Source of the DNA: Phytophthora sp. 'mugwort'
Taxonomy: Eukaryota > Oomycota > Peronosporomycetes > Peronosporales > Peronosporaceae
Direction: 5' to 3'
Assembly: GCA_033558025.1 (NCBI GenBank)
Contig: JAUCEF010000004.1
Location: 2,170,001 to 2,234,000 of the forward strand
DNA: 64,000 nucleotides
Positions 32,332-42,808 of the stretch are shown piece by piece (within the stretch, counting starts at the first letter, position 1; every line of letters starts with the position of its first letter). Below the pieces are notes generated by a model. That model saw only the letters and a list, made by a program, of their open reading frames with translations, searched no databases and was not told the DNA's origin. Made by a program: the position numbers and the translations under genes.

Positions 32332-33729
32332 CTAGTTTAGCTCGTTAATCGTTATCGGGTTGGAGCTTGTCGAGGTAGCGTACGTATCCCTCCACTCGTA
32401 GAGCGACGAGCGCCGTCGCTTGAGTTCGTCACGAGCAATATCAATGGCTTTAATGCTGAGGGCGTTTCTCTGACAACCGTAGCAAATTGCTATCTGCTGC
32501 CGTACCAAACGATGATCAGGTAGGACAAACGTCAGCTTATGCAAGCTACGACAGTCTGGACACACGTAGTGTTCGCAGAGCTTACATCGACGTCGCCAGC
32601 GGAAGTTCTTCCCGAGAATTATCCGACTAGCTGCAGCAGATAGGAGACTGGAGACAGCGGAGCGCTTTTTGCCACAGGTCACACAGGGACTATCTGTCAG
32701 GGAACACACTGCTGGTATTTGACTATCCACCGAAACGGATCGATGCCGCTGTTGGATGGCCCACTTGATCTTCTTCATCTGGCAGCAATACACATTTCTG
32801 GACATGGAGAGCAGCTTCCGAGCAATGGAGCGCGTGATGACGGCATTCTCCAGTCCACTTACGGGGTTGAGGAATCCCTTGACGTAGACAGCAGTTTCGT
32901 CGCTGTTTTTCTGTCTGTAGAATGCACAGATGGACATGTTGCCGCGAATGGCGGACGGACGTTCGGGTGTCTCTGGGAATTGGATCGAGTGAACGATTTG
33001 GTAGCCGACTCGCTCACCGTTGCGAAGGTATTCCACTCCTGTGGCCTCGAGATACACATAGTCGCGATTTCTTACCATTGCGCGAGTATGCGCTGGCTGA
33101 CCACTTTCCATCCATTTGACAGTGAGCGAAGTGAACGGGTTTTCCACCGTTGGCGTCTCAAGCGTAGCTAGCACACTGCCACGCACAAGGCCGTTTTTCA
33201 CGTACGACGTCTTGACTCGCATCTGATCCAGCGCCGGACACATGTGGCCGTACATTGTATCGTCCAGTTCTCCCGCAATCGCACCCACTACAAGAACCGA
33301 CGGCACGTCAGTCGTCGACGTCTGTGTGAACACTGGCGCTCGTCGGTCCAAATGTCCCGCTGCCGCTCCCATAGCTGCCGCAAACCCGAACGAAGGCTTG
33401 GTGCTGCGTTCCGCATACGACCGCAGTCCTCCTTGTTCGTACATTAATTTCCACTGCGTCTTGTCCACATTGTCGCCACTTTCATGCAGATGCCATTCGT
33501 ACGCCTCGATGTTTCGTGTTACGAGCGTTTGAGTTAAGGCTTCCAGCTCCTCCACCGCCTCAGTTGACAACAATAGCGGCGCGAAAGGGTTCGTGAAGCG
33601 GGCGCTGATTCGTGACGCTCGATTGTCTTCACTGCTCTCGGTGCCGGCATTCGTGCGTCGGTGCCGCATGCTGAGCAGTGTTCGGAAGCGACTATGAAGA
33701 AATTCCGATACGTTGGGATTAAGCGTCAT
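32332..33729 (-). CDS. START-like protein with C-terminal FYVE-type zinc finger
   Basis: Intronless, 465 residues from an ATG. The middle region (TSYVKNGLVRGSVLATLETPT, TSLTVKWMESG, YVYLEATGVEY, GYQIVHSIQFPE) has the beta-rich pattern of START lipid-binding domains. The C-terminus has ordered Cys pairs (CVTCGKK, CKLCEHYVCPDC, ICYGCQ) with a WRRRCKLC motif close to the FYVE R(R/K)HHCR signature. Oomycetes carry many such START+FYVE proteins, thought to bind membrane lipids such as phosphatidylinositol-3-phosphate. The ligand is unknown. Convergent with the golgin gene. Confidence 0.72.
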   Translation of the reverse strand: MTLNPNVSEFLHSRFRTLLSMRHRRTNAGTESSEDNRASRISARFTNPFAPLLLSTEAVEELEALTQTLVTRNIEAYEWHLHESGDNVDKTQWKLMYEQGGLRSYAERSTKPSFGFAAAMGAAAGHLDRRAPVFTQTSTTDVPSVLVVGAIAGELDDTMYGHMCPALDQMRVKTSYVKNGLVRGSVLATLETPTVENPFTSLTVKWMESGQPAHTRAMVRNRDYVYLEATGVEYLRNGERVGYQIVHSIQFPETPERPSAIRGNMSICAFYRQKNSDETAVYVKGFLNPVSGLENAVITRSIARKLLSMSRNVYCCQMKKIKWAIQQRHRSVSVDSQIPAVCSLTDSPCVTCGKKRSAVSSLLSAAASRIILGKNFRWRRRCKLCEHYVCPDCRSLHKLTFVLPDHRLVRQQIAICYGCQRNALSIKAIDIARDELKRRRSSLYEWRDTYATSTSSNPITINELN

Positions 33730-34897
33730 CGTTCTCGGTGTACACGCATAAATGGGGAATTTAGCCAGGTGAAGAATTTTTTGAGATGTTCTGCTTCAAG
33801 ACTGACCCAGGAAGCCGTAGCAGATCATGGTCAACGTGCCCCAGCTGCTTCTCGACCCGTTTAACGCCAGAGTCGGGGGTGATAATTACAGACGACTGGA
33901 TCGCCTGATGATCTGGCTATAGGCTTCACAGAAGTCGGTTAACGACTTAAGAGGATGGTTCATTGTCGACACAGATTGCAGACGGTGTCGTACATACCGT
34001 CAACTCGATCATGCCACGAGCTTGAGATCAAGTCGGCCATACAATGGCCGCATGTGGACGGACGGACCTTGCTTTGGTTTGTGGTCGTGCGAATTAAAGC
34101 GTGAGTATTAAAGCCGATGCTATTATCCCCACTCACCTCCTCCTATTGGTACTAACAGCAACGTACTTAGGTAGCCGGCCGGGGTTTAACCAGTCCAGCT
34201 CATTTGTTGCAAGGATGCAGCGTGCGTTGCTCGCCATCGAGGACATGCTTGACGAGGAGAGTAGTCGGGCAGTACTTAGTATCAGATACTGATAGGCTAA
34301 TAACATTGGGCACTTAATAATAGTGATCGATCGGCAACTAAACGATGTTCCCAATTTGCTTTCAGTAGGAGATGCAGTGATTGCTTGAGATCCAACGTGG
34401 TACGCCAAAGCAAGGCTACTCACGGTGAAATTTCGACAGGAATTTCTCTCGCAGCAGGCGATCGCGCGCTAGATCAAGGAGCCGCTGCCGCGTTTGACAC
34501 TGGAAAGGCTATTATGTGACTTGCCGACTGACCCAAACCAATTTTTCTTTCGCAAGAGTCAATTTGGCTTGCGTCCTTGGTCAGGAAGTGAGATCGAAAT
34601 GGTGACGAAGCTGCAGCAGCAGCTGACAAACCTCATGGGACGAAATTGTCGGTGGAGATCATGGCAGCGCCAGCGTCCTCGACGACAGCCGGGTATCCAA
34701 GCGGTGGACTATTCGTGGACCAAGCATGGCAAGGCCACGGCGACAACGAAAGCTGCAATGCTGTGTCCGTGAATCGGTGACGTGTGCAGACGATTTACCC
34801 AATTAATGAACCAAATTTTAGTGATAATATTCAAAAACCCAAATGAAGCCCCCCAAATAGGAATAAAGCAGCAAGGAAAAGAAGCGGCAAGGAGGCG
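33730..34897. other. Intergenic, no supported gene
   Basis: Longest gene-free gap within the gene island. Short frames (for example 34494-34772 plus) have no recognisable content. A segment near 34210-34270 reads MQRALLAIEDMLDEESSRAVLS in one frame and might be a relic of a gene. The TRAPPC2 promoter must be at the right end. Confidence 0.4.
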
Positions 34898-35359
34898 ATG
34901 TTTGTGGTGGTGGGCTCCAAGGAGCCGCTGTACAAGATGGAGATGCGCGCGCGGCGTGAGGAGAGCGCACATGTGGATGAGTTCGTGCTGCATGCGGCGC
35001 TGGACCTGGTGGACGAGCTCATGTGGACGACGCCCGCCATGGCGCTCAAAGTCGTGGACCGATTCAACGACCAGCTCGTATCTGCTTTCGTGACGGCCTC
35101 GGGCGTCAAGTTTCTGCTGTTACACGAGACCCGCAACGATGACACCGTCAAGGCTTTCTTCCACGAGGTTCACGAGCTCTACGTTAAGGTGAGGGAGGCG
35201 ATGAAGAGGCTTGTCAGACGTGTCATTGACGGATCTAATTCCTCTTTTGTGCGCTGCTGTCTGCAGCTGCTAATGAATCCATTCTACGAATACGACACGC
35301 CAATCTCCTCAGAGGTGTTCGACGCGCGGGTGAAGACATTGGCACGAAGATACTTGTAA
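34898..35359 (+). CDS. TRAPPC2: TRAPP complex subunit 2 (sedlin/Trs20)
   Basis: Two exons, 34898-35188 and 35267-35359, with a phase-0 intron of 78 bp; 127 residues. FVVVGSKEPLYKMEM begins the longin-like fold. HVDEFVLHAALDLVDELMW, ALKVVDRFNDQLVSAFVTA and LLMNPFYEYDTPISS match the most conserved sedlin blocks in order. It is slightly shorter than the human protein (140) at the N-terminus. It is a core subunit of TRAPP, the Rab exchange factor for ER-Golgi transport. The ATG at 34898 is the only sensible start without adding an upstream exon. Confidence 0.92.
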   Translation: MFVVVGSKEPLYKMEMRARREESAHVDEFVLHAALDLVDELMWTTPAMALKVVDRFNDQLVSAFVTASGVKFLLLHETRNDDTVKAFFHEVHELYVKVREAMKRLVRRVIDGSNSSFVRCCLQLLMNPFYEYDTPISSEVFDARVKTLARRYL

Positions 35360-35508
35360 AGAAATACAACCCTGTGGTTAAAAAGAACATATCGATATCG
35401 GAAATGATAAAAGGCGACGCGTTAAGACGCCTTAAAACTAGCATTATTGCAAAATAGCTCTCTGATTCATTCGTCCGATTACGTTTTAGCTGCGAAAAGC
35501 GTCCGAAC

Positions 35509-35973
35509 TTAAGCACGCACAACCTGGCCGGCGATGCGGTCCAGGTCCTGCTGGCCGTGGCTAGTGATCTTGCGGCCACCCTTGTTCACGCCCTCAGGGC
35601 ACTTGTCCACGACTTTCATTTCCTCCAGCTGCTGCAGAATGTGACGGATGAGACCACCCGAGGCTTTCTGGAAGTGCTGACGGTGCACACCCTTGCGGGC
35701 GGCGCCACCGTACACCTTCTTGAGCGAGCCCACACCAGTGTACTGGCGGAGGTACACCTTGCGCGCGATCGAGGCGGCACGGATATAGTACCAGTCAGGG
35801 TCGGCAGGCGAGTACTCCTTGAATGGGGCCGTCTTGACCACATCCCACCAGGCGGGCAGCTCGATCTTGCCCGAGCGCTTCAGGTGCTCGGCGTAAGCCT
35901 TGATGAAGTCAGCAGCCTTCACATCACGGACCGTCACACCGCGCACAACTTCTTCCTCGTCGTAGTCAGCCAT
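35509..35973 (-). CDS. RPS19: Small-subunit ribosomal protein eS19
   Basis: 154 residues, the usual eS19 length. The ATG at 35973 begins [20 protein letters not shown]; the open frame extends upstream to 36036 without good reason to use it. Conserved blocks include [60 protein letters not shown] and [16 protein letters not shown]. It is a structural protein of the 40S head needed for late pre-rRNA processing. Its intron-free coding region and strong codon bias fit high expression. It shares a CCAAT-rich divergent promoter with NOP58. Confidence 0.97.
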   Translation of the reverse strand: MADYDEEEVVRGVTVRDVKAADFIKAYAEHLKRSGKIELPAWWDVVKTAPFKEYSPADPDWYYIRAASIARKVYLRQYTGVGSLKKVYGGAARKGVHRQHFQKASGGLIRHILQQLEEMKVVDKCPEGVNKGGRKITSHGQQDLDRIAGQVVRA

Positions 35974-36626
35974 TTTGGAGTCTGTAGCGGAACATAGGGC
36001 ACGTACAGGGTTAAGAACACGTCTGTACCACCACACTCCCAGGCGGGACTCTCAGCCGTTGAAGACAAGCATTGAGTCCGCGTCGGTCGCGCAGGACAGT
36101 CTCGGTCTTAAGAAACATCGTCATTATAACGCGTCACCCAAAACTCTACGACGACTTACAGTCGAGAGGCGCTGTCAGTGAGGCGGGGAAACGTCCACAT
36201 CGGGGTCACCCCACCGCACCCCGCACACCGAGCGGCCCCACACCACCGATAGCATAAGAACAGAAACAGCCACTTACTTGTTAGGAGAGGAACTTTGCAA
36301 CAAATGGAGAGCTCGCAATGCTGGTGCCCGAAGTGTCCGGAGCCCCACCACCAGTGAAAACTTGCAATCACATTTTGACCAATGATTGGTGGTGAATGTA
36401 TCACTTACGCTTACAGATTGGTTGAAAAGGATTGTATAACGCTGCAGCCAATCGATAAACATCGGATTTGACAGGTGCTATGTGAGATCATGGGATTAGT
36501 CTCTTCGACGGGGCGACGCCACTCCATTGGCTGTCCATTGGCTGGCCAGGACAGCGTTTCGGGCGCTAGGATCAGTCGTGAATATCGAGCCACCAGGAGA
36601 CTAAAGACTCGCTCGCCTTCGCTACG
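35974..36626. promoter_or_regulatory. CCAAT-rich divergent promoter of eS19 and NOP58
   Basis: The 653 bp between the two ATGs contain six CCAAT/ATTGG boxes within about 175 bp: 36379-36383 and 36385-36389 (opposed), 36417-36421, 36448-36452, 36536-36540 and 36547-36551. The pair near 36380 overlaps a minus-strand sequence (TCATTGGTCAAAATG) resembling the oomycete initiator consensus. CCAAT boxes bind NF-Y, and the oomycete core promoter includes a CCAAT-containing element, so coordinated expression of these two ribosome-biogenesis genes is plausible. An intron in the eS19 leader is also possible. Confidence 0.6.
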
Positions 36627-38129
36627 ATGTTGGTTCTGTTCGAAACGGCCGCGGGCCACGCGCTGTTTAAGGTCCAGGATGAAGCCAAGCTGGCCAGCAC
36701 CGATGACGTGTTTAAGCACTTTTCGACGCCTGAGAAGGCCGCCAAGGTGCTGAAACTTAAGGGCTTCAATGCCTTCAAGGACACGACAGAGGCTGTTGCT
36801 GCCGCCACCGACATGGTGGATGGCAAGATGGGTAAGACGCTCAAGAAGTTCCTCAAGAAGAACGTGGTAGATGCCGGCCTTAAGGACAAGCTGGCCGTGT
36901 CGGACAAGGCGCTCGGCTCGCTCATTAAGGAGAAGCTCAGCATTGCCTGCGTCAACGACAGCGCCGTCAACGAGGTCATGCGTGGCATCCGTGCCAACAT
37001 GGACACGCTGATTACTGGCCTGGAGGACGAAGATCTCAAGGCTATGACGCTCGGTTTGTCTCACTCGCTCTCGCGTTACAAACTCAAGTTCAGCGCCGAC
37101 AAGGTGGACACGATGATTGTGCAGGCCATCGGACTGCTTGACGAGCTAGACAAGGAGATTAACACGTATTCGATGCGCGTTCGCGAGTGGTTCGGCTGGC
37201 ACTTCCCTGAGATGGGCAAGATTGTCACCGATAACCTTCAGTATGCCAAATGCGTGCTCAAGATGGGCATGCGTTCCCACGTCAAGAACCTCGACTTTTC
37301 GGATATTCTGTCGGAGGACGTCGAGGCTTCCATGCGCGAGGTGTGCGAGGTGTCTATGGGCACGGACATTTCCGAGGAGGATGTGACCAACATCTCGGCC
37401 CTTTGTGAGCAGGTCATCTCCCTCACCGAGTACCGCGCCCAGCTCTTCGACTACTTGAAGAACCGCATGAACGCTATTGCCCCCAATCTTACCGTTATGG
37501 TGGGCGAACTGGTCGGTGCCCGTCTTATAGCCCACGCCGGCTCCCTTATGAACCTGGCCAAGCACCCAGCTTCCACAGTTCAGATTCTCGGTGCCGAGAA
37601 GGCGTTGTTCCGTGCTCTTAAGACCAAGCACGATACCCCCAAGTACGGTCTGATCTATCACGCGTCGCTGATTGGCCAGACTGCTCCCAAGCACAAGGGT
37701 AAGATCTCTCGTGTGCTGGCTGCCAAGACGTCGCTGGCTGTGCGTGTTGACGCTCTGGGTGACGCTACGGAGGCCACCATCGGCTTTGACAACCGTGCCA
37801 AGGTAGAGGCTCGTGTGCGGCAGCTGGAGAACGGCTTCTCAGGCGTGCCCAACTCAAACGGCAAGACCAAGAATGAGGCCAAGAAGTACACGAAGACGGA
37901 GACGAGCAAGTCGTACAACGACGACGCTGATATAACTGTATCAAGCAAGAAGCGTAAGGCCGAAGATGCCGACGAGGAGGAAGAGCCCAAGCCCAAGAAG
38001 GAGAAGAAGGAAAAGAAGGCGAAGAAACACAAGAAGAAGGCCGCTGAGGAAGACGCTGAAGACGAGAAGAAGGAGAAGAAGGAGAAGAAGGCTAAGAAGC
38101 ACAAGAAGAAAAAAAGCGCCGAGGAATAG
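36627..38129 (+). CDS. NOP58: Box C/D snoRNP core protein NOP58
   Basis: Single exon, 500 residues. It has the NOP5 N-terminal domain (MLVLFETAAGHALFKV), the NOSIC/coiled-coil middle (VREWFGWHFPEM, KIVTDNLQYA) and the RNA-binding Nop domain (APNLTVMVGELVGARLIAHAG, then LAKHPASTVQILGAEKALFRALKT and YGLIYHASLIGQ). The tail is the family's Lys/Glu-rich KKEKKEKKAKKHKKK repeat. It scaffolds box C/D snoRNAs for 2'-O-methylation of rRNA in the nucleolus. The length matches yeast and human orthologues. Confidence 0.98.
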   Translation: MLVLFETAAGHALFKVQDEAKLASTDDVFKHFSTPEKAAKVLKLKGFNAFKDTTEAVAAATDMVDGKMGKTLKKFLKKNVVDAGLKDKLAVSDKALGSLIKEKLSIACVNDSAVNEVMRGIRANMDTLITGLEDEDLKAMTLGLSHSLSRYKLKFSADKVDTMIVQAIGLLDELDKEINTYSMRVREWFGWHFPEMGKIVTDNLQYAKCVLKMGMRSHVKNLDFSDILSEDVEASMREVCEVSMGTDISEEDVTNISALCEQVISLTEYRAQLFDYLKNRMNAIAPNLTVMVGELVGARLIAHAGSLMNLAKHPASTVQILGAEKALFRALKTKHDTPKYGLIYHASLIGQTAPKHKGKISRVLAAKTSLAVRVDALGDATEATIGFDNRAKVEARVRQLENGFSGVPNSNGKTKNEAKKYTKTETSKSYNDDADITVSSKKRKAEDADEEEEPKPKKEKKEKKAKKHKKKAAEEDAEDEKKEKKEKKAKKHKKKKSAEE

Positions 38130-38385
38130 ATGCTTGAGGCATGGAAGTGATCGGGTGGATACCCCGGTAGTATGCTAGCTAGACAGACTGTAGCTGGGCC
38201 GGCTGGTCACTTGCCTTGCCCCCCTCGCTCTTTATTGTTTCTTCTGTGGGCGGCCACGCGTGTGCATGGCCCCCTAGTAACTTTAACATTTTCTTTTCAT
38301 TTCGCAATGCGCAAAAATATCTTCTTGTTCCACTTTTTGTATGGGTTTCAGTATAGGAAAACTGCAGCAGATTGACTGATTGTGG

Positions 38386-38760
38386 ATGAGCGAACCTGAG
38401 CAGCAGGAGAGCAACAGCAAGGCCATGGACCGCTGGCTAGAGGTACGTGGGAAGGTGCAGAACGTCATGTTCCGTCAGACGGTGATCCGCGCCATGCAGA
38501 AGCGCGGACTGGAAGGCGGCGCCACCAACGACCGCCAGGATACGAACCTGGTTCGAATGACGTTGCGCGGGGACCCCGAGCGCATGGAAGGACTAGTGGC
38601 GGCGTTGCGCGAGGGCAAGCCTATTAATGACTGGGGTGCCAAAGCCACCAGCATCGAGGACGTGAATGAAGAGCGTGGTATGGCGCTAGAGGACCATCAA
38701 GTGACCACGACCACCGTCGACAATCACCATTGGAACCCGAATATCACCATGTTTCTCTAG
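38386..38760 (+). CDS. Acylphosphatase-like protein
   Basis: 124 residues from the ATG at 38386. WLEVRGKVQNVMFRQTVIRAM matches the acylphosphatase signature V-x-G-x-V-Q-x-V-x-FR with the catalytic Arg; the family's usual Gly is replaced by Asn in QNV. GGATNDRQD supplies the second-signature Asn. The family hydrolyses acyl phosphates or has lost activity in some lineages. The ~45-residue tail beyond the fold (VTTTTVDNHHWNPNITMFL) is unusual. The upstream sequence has a CATTTCGCAATGCGCAAAAA stretch that could be an initiator. Confidence 0.75.
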   Translation: MSEPEQQESNSKAMDRWLEVRGKVQNVMFRQTVIRAMQKRGLEGGATNDRQDTNLVRMTLRGDPERMEGLVAALREGKPINDWGAKATSIEDVNEERGMALEDHQVTTTTVDNHHWNPNITMFL

Positions 38761-38934
38761 GTTGGCAGGCTACGTCAGTGTATGAGTGTGTCAACCAAAA
38801 GACAGCAGAGAGTAGAAGAGAGACTCCCAAGAGAGAAAGACAAGCTAGTCTATAAAGCGTTGATATAACGGGAAGACCAAGCAGAGGCTGCTCTTCTGAT
38901 CTTTTACTTGAGCTCCGTCGTTGTGGAGCGCAGC

Positions 38935-39602
38935 CTAATCGTCGTCACTGTCGTCAGCTCTTGTTTGGCCACCGCCCAGCATCCCCGCCAGCAGCGATGA
39001 GGGGTCCGTGGACCCCATCTCATCCTGGGCCTTCTTCATCTCTTCTGGGTCTGCACAGTATCAAATCAACGTCAGTATCTAAACTCAGAAGTATCCCCTT
39101 TGCTAAGTAAATACTCACCCATTCCCTCCGACAGCTTGGGCAGCAGATACAGCAGACCGATAGGCACCACAATGGTCAGGAAGGATGGGTTCATGATAAG
39201 TCCCAACAGGTTGAACTTCTCGCGCTGCTCGAAGTAATCGAGTTGCTTAACGGGCTCCACGGTCAGTGGGTAGTCGGCGCGCATCTTGGGAGCACCCGGG
39301 TACTTGTATTCGAGCGCACGGATGAGTCCGTCAGCCGCCACGTCCACTTTGTATTGACTGAACAGGAACTGCGTCGACGGGATGTCCACCACGTAGCGGC
39401 CCGGCTCCAGGTCGCGGAACACGAACGAGCCGTCCGCGCGCACGAATGTCGTCTGCTCCCCACCGTTCAGCTGGACCTTCAAGGGCTCTATCTTCTCCGC
39501 CACAGAGCCTTGAGGGTACACGGTGCCGCTGATCTCGAATGCCTGTGCGCATGCCCCCAGTAGCAACAGCAGCGCCAACACCCACAGCCTCATGGCTGAC
39601 AT
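38935..39602 (-). CDS. EMC7: ER membrane protein complex subunit 7
   Basis: Two exons, 39602-39119 and 39050-38935 (GT-AG intron of 68 bp, phase 1), about 199 residues. The start could be one of four Mets at 39611, 39608, 39602 or 39593; all leave a signal peptide (MRLWVLALLLLLGACAQA). The lumenal beta-sandwich follows (FEISGTVYP, GSFVFRDLEPGRYVVDI, DYPLTVEPVK) with the EMC7 motif near REKFNLLGLIMNPSFLTIVVPIG, whose end is the transmembrane segment. The cytosolic tail is acidic (ADDSDDD). EMC inserts and folds membrane proteins in the ER. Confidence 0.88.
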
Positions 39603-39699
39603 CGTCATCATCGTCCCCGGGATAATGGTGCAAGGGGGAGGAAACGGCCAATTGAGATGTGGCATACACAAATCCCGTCAAAACTGATGTTGAAGTGCT

Positions 39700-41520
39700 C
39701 TATCTTCGCATTAGGCTCGAGATCAGCGCGAGGATGGCCGTGGCATGCGTTAAGTACCGAACGAGGAGCTCCCCGCTTGGGCTGCTATTTTCGTTCATCA
39801 CTAGATCCATCCTCACCAGCAGACGGGCCCTCAAGTAAACCAGGCGCTGCTGGGTTCCAGTCCAGGACTCGTCCACCGGGCGACCAGTGTCAAGCATCAC
39901 GAGCTCCCACAAAGCGTCTGCAGCAGTAGTAAACAGAGACCAATTTTTCTGCTGTCCAGCCTGTAGATCGTCGCTCAATACTAACAGCACCTCGCCAAGC
40001 ATCTCAATCCAGCGCGAATCTAGTCGTCTTCGAGCACTAGAGCAGTCGAAACGAGTAACTGGCTGGTCGGTTCGCTGTTTCCAGCGACGATACTTGGCTA
40101 TGTTTCCCAGGGTGAGTAGTAGATTGTGCAACACTAGCGGATCGGATGACTCATGGCTCATTCGAACGAGAACGTTGTGGATGAGCAGCGAAGTCGGTAC
40201 TTCGATGCAGCGAGCGCAGCACTCTTGCGAGCCGCTCGTGAGCTTCTGAATGGTGGCACTTGCACTCACCATGGCAGTAAAATCGACGTTACGAAGGACG
40301 TCCAGTGCGTTTTCCAACGACGAGTTTGTGCGTGACTGCGCTGTACGGCCCCGCAAGAGAATGCGCCCCCGCAATTGCCGCATGAAGGTAGCTACAGCAC
40401 TTGAGTCCATGGCACTGGTTCTACTGACACCCGAGGAGCGGTGTGCGGTATTTGTCTCGTAGCGCCGAATTCGCTCACGGACAGTTAGCTTCTGTTGTGG
40501 GTGCTCAACCTCGACCCTGGGCATGGATGTGTGGGCGATTTCGAGACGTCCATGTCGACCAATGCGAGCAGAGGCGCCAGCTGGAATCCGTCGTTGGGGG
40601 ACGGAATTGACAGATTTCAGCTCAGAACGCAATAGTTGCGGCGTAGCCGTCTGCGTCGCTAGTGCAGCTATTGTCTCCGTCTTGTTAGGTACTGCCATTG
40701 CGACCTTGATGCACTCGGGTAGCGGTTTGATGGTTCTTGCGAGTGCGGGGTCTTCCTCCTTGATCGACAATACCTTGCTGCGAGTCAGTTGGAGATGAAC
40801 GCATCGATCTTGTGCCTCGAACGTCGCAGTTGAGGAGTTGGTAAAATTGCTGACAAATGGGCCCATACCAGCAGCTTTCTCGACCTCACTAACCTTTGTG
40901 GTACACCCACTGCGTGTACCAATCACTGGGAAAGCCGTTGTAGTCACGCGTCTGCATGCTAGAGTGTTGAGCTTTAGCGGTGTTGTTTGAATCTTTTCCA
41001 TGGTATCTGGAGCATCAGTTGATGCAGTCAAATCGACGTCCAACGCAGCCGGTATTACTATCATCTGCTGAAGCTTGTTTGTGGATATCTTTGACGCTGG
41101 AGTCATCGGGGTCGTTGCCGTTGGAAATATCGTAGCAGTGGGCACACGTTGTATGTCATGGTTAAAGTCGGTATCATCTGTCGCAACGTCCTCAATTTCG
41201 ACCATGGCGATGGTGCCTCGGATAGCGGTGCCACTAATAGGATCGAGGTCTTCCATGACAACCATCGTGATATACCCTCCCGGTGGTATCTGGCTAGATA
41301 CGAGCGCTCCAACGCTAGCATATCCGGAGAATGTAGTGTGGATCTGGTCGGACGTGGGCTTGTCGCGCTGCTGGAAGTCTGGGGCCCCGTCCGAGTGAAT
41401 AGCGACCAACGTCTTATCAATACTCAAGTCGAGCTGCGAGTCATGTGCATGACCGCAATAGCGCAGTCGTATGAGTAACCTACAGCTGCAAGTTATCGCT
41501 ATCCAAAAGGCAAACGCCAT
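39700..41520 (-). CDS. Unrecognised 606-residue protein with helical-repeat C-terminus
   Basis: A single open frame from an ATG. The first roughly 380 residues are Thr/Ala-rich and low-complexity, with a hydrophobic start (MAFAFWIAITCSC) that could be a signal anchor. The C-terminal 220 residues are helical with ARM/HEAT-like spacing (SLLIHNVLVRMSHESSDPLV, LHNLLLTLGNIAKY, WSLFTTAADALWELVML). The last part recalls the C-terminal repeats of abnormal-spindle (ASPM) proteins, but this is a weak impression. It lies downstream of EMC7 on the same strand. The long antisense frames are shadows. Confidence 0.5.
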   Translation of the reverse strand: MAFAFWIAITCSCRLLIRLRYCGHAHDSQLDLSIDKTLVAIHSDGAPDFQQRDKPTSDQIHTTFSGYASVGALVSSQIPPGGYITMVVMEDLDPISGTAIRGTIAMVEIEDVATDDTDFNHDIQRVPTATIFPTATTPMTPASKISTNKLQQMIVIPAALDVDLTASTDAPDTMEKIQTTPLKLNTLACRRVTTTAFPVIGTRSGCTTKVSEVEKAAGMGPFVSNFTNSSTATFEAQDRCVHLQLTRSKVLSIKEEDPALARTIKPLPECIKVAMAVPNKTETIAALATQTATPQLLRSELKSVNSVPQRRIPAGASARIGRHGRLEIAHTSMPRVEVEHPQQKLTVRERIRRYETNTAHRSSGVSRTSAMDSSAVATFMRQLRGRILLRGRTAQSRTNSSLENALDVLRNVDFTAMVSASATIQKLTSGSQECCARCIEVPTSLLIHNVLVRMSHESSDPLVLHNLLLTLGNIAKYRRWKQRTDQPVTRFDCSSARRRLDSRWIEMLGEVLLVLSDDLQAGQQKNWSLFTTAADALWELVMLDTGRPVDESWTGTQQRLVYLRARLLVRMDLVMNENSSPSGELLVRYLTHATAILALISSLMRR

Positions 41521-42808
41521 GCCTACGCACTTGCTTGTTTCTTAGTAAATGGTGCGTGTGTTGACTTGAGTGACAGATCGCCGCTTCTGGCGGTGTCAGT
41601 TTGTAGCTAACATTCAACATGGTGAACGAGACGTGCGTGCAATCGCCACGTTGAGAAAAAAAATTGTTATTGAAGCGGCGTCATCTCGAAGCTTGACGTC
41701 CTCGAAGCTGGTGAAGTTCGTCTGTAGCATGGCGATGAATTAAAGTTATAGTATCTATCGGCAATATTACTCGAGAAGGCATCAACGACATCATACTCAA
41801 GACATACATGTACGAGGAATCATACTCTTGTTGGCGTATTCCATGGTATCTATGATCGAGTCAACTGAACTTGAACAACATAATTATTTGCACCGGATGG
41901 TCGTCGTTGTGCCGCTGTATGTGAGATAGAAACACCACAGGTGCTTATCAGATGGGCACAGTCAAGCACCAAATATACACAACGACGAGGGGTCTATCGT
42001 GACTATTGAAATTCACTCAAGACCCACGAGGGTCCCCGGCTTACAAGGTAAGCCACCGGCAACCCCGGCGCTTATTTCCTGGCTTAGGAACTTTCAGACA
42101 TCTTGATAATAATTTGCAAGATAGACGACCTTGAACATCTCCCTTCTTCGTCCACTGTGACTCTCGACTGACACTGACGAATTGTGAGTCCGCCATGTTG
42201 AAGTGTGCCAGCTGTCTTCACTCTGGCTTACTGCAGACACGCCGCCACCAGCCTAGAACCTTAGGAAAAGAGTGGGCTAGCGTGGTTCAGAAGAAAAAAA
42301 GAGGTTAATGAGGATGCATACCAAACGAATCAAGTAAACGGAGGATGATATGAAAGTGTTAACATGCTGCGTTACTGGACGTTTGCGATCTAGTCCCATT
42401 GAACAAGCTTATAGGTTTGTGAAAAACTATCAGTCGTCGTTTCTGTATTATTTTTCTGGATGTACCGTACGATTAAATGGTCTGCACCAATAAGTAAAAT
42501 GCATGAACGTGAATACTATCCTGGATACTTAAGCACTGTAGTAAAGTTTCTGAACCAGTTTGGCAGGAACGATGTTGTGGGGTCTCAGCACGGGGTAACA
42601 CAACATTATTAAGTCGGACTTGGTGGAGGCTGTGGCCGTCCAATACCTTTTCCAATTTTATCTTAGATTTGGTTACCATATTAGCTACCACGTTTGGTCC
42701 TACCGGTACTGTACATTTGCCCATGAAGTTTATGCGCATTACAAACCAAGGCGATCAAAATGCTACGAGATCCTGCTATGCGATTTGATAGTTTTTAACC
42801 CCTTAACA
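41521..42808. other. Intergenic, no supported gene
   Basis: 1.3 kb with no recognised gene, RNA or repeat. It separates the unrecognised protein gene from the M96-like gene and holds both promoters. A short inverted motif (GGTCCCCGGC...GCCACCGGC) near 42030-42060 looks incidental. Confidence 0.4.

Noticed and set aside
36411..37694. Long minus-strand frames opposite NOP58 (217, 155 and 182 residues)
   Set aside because: They mirror a highly conserved plus-strand gene and have biased composition without motifs; they are shadows.
42000..42070. Possible tRNA-like cloverleaf
   Set aside because: Short GC dyads are present, but no TPsiC loop, anticodon stem or A/B boxes line up.
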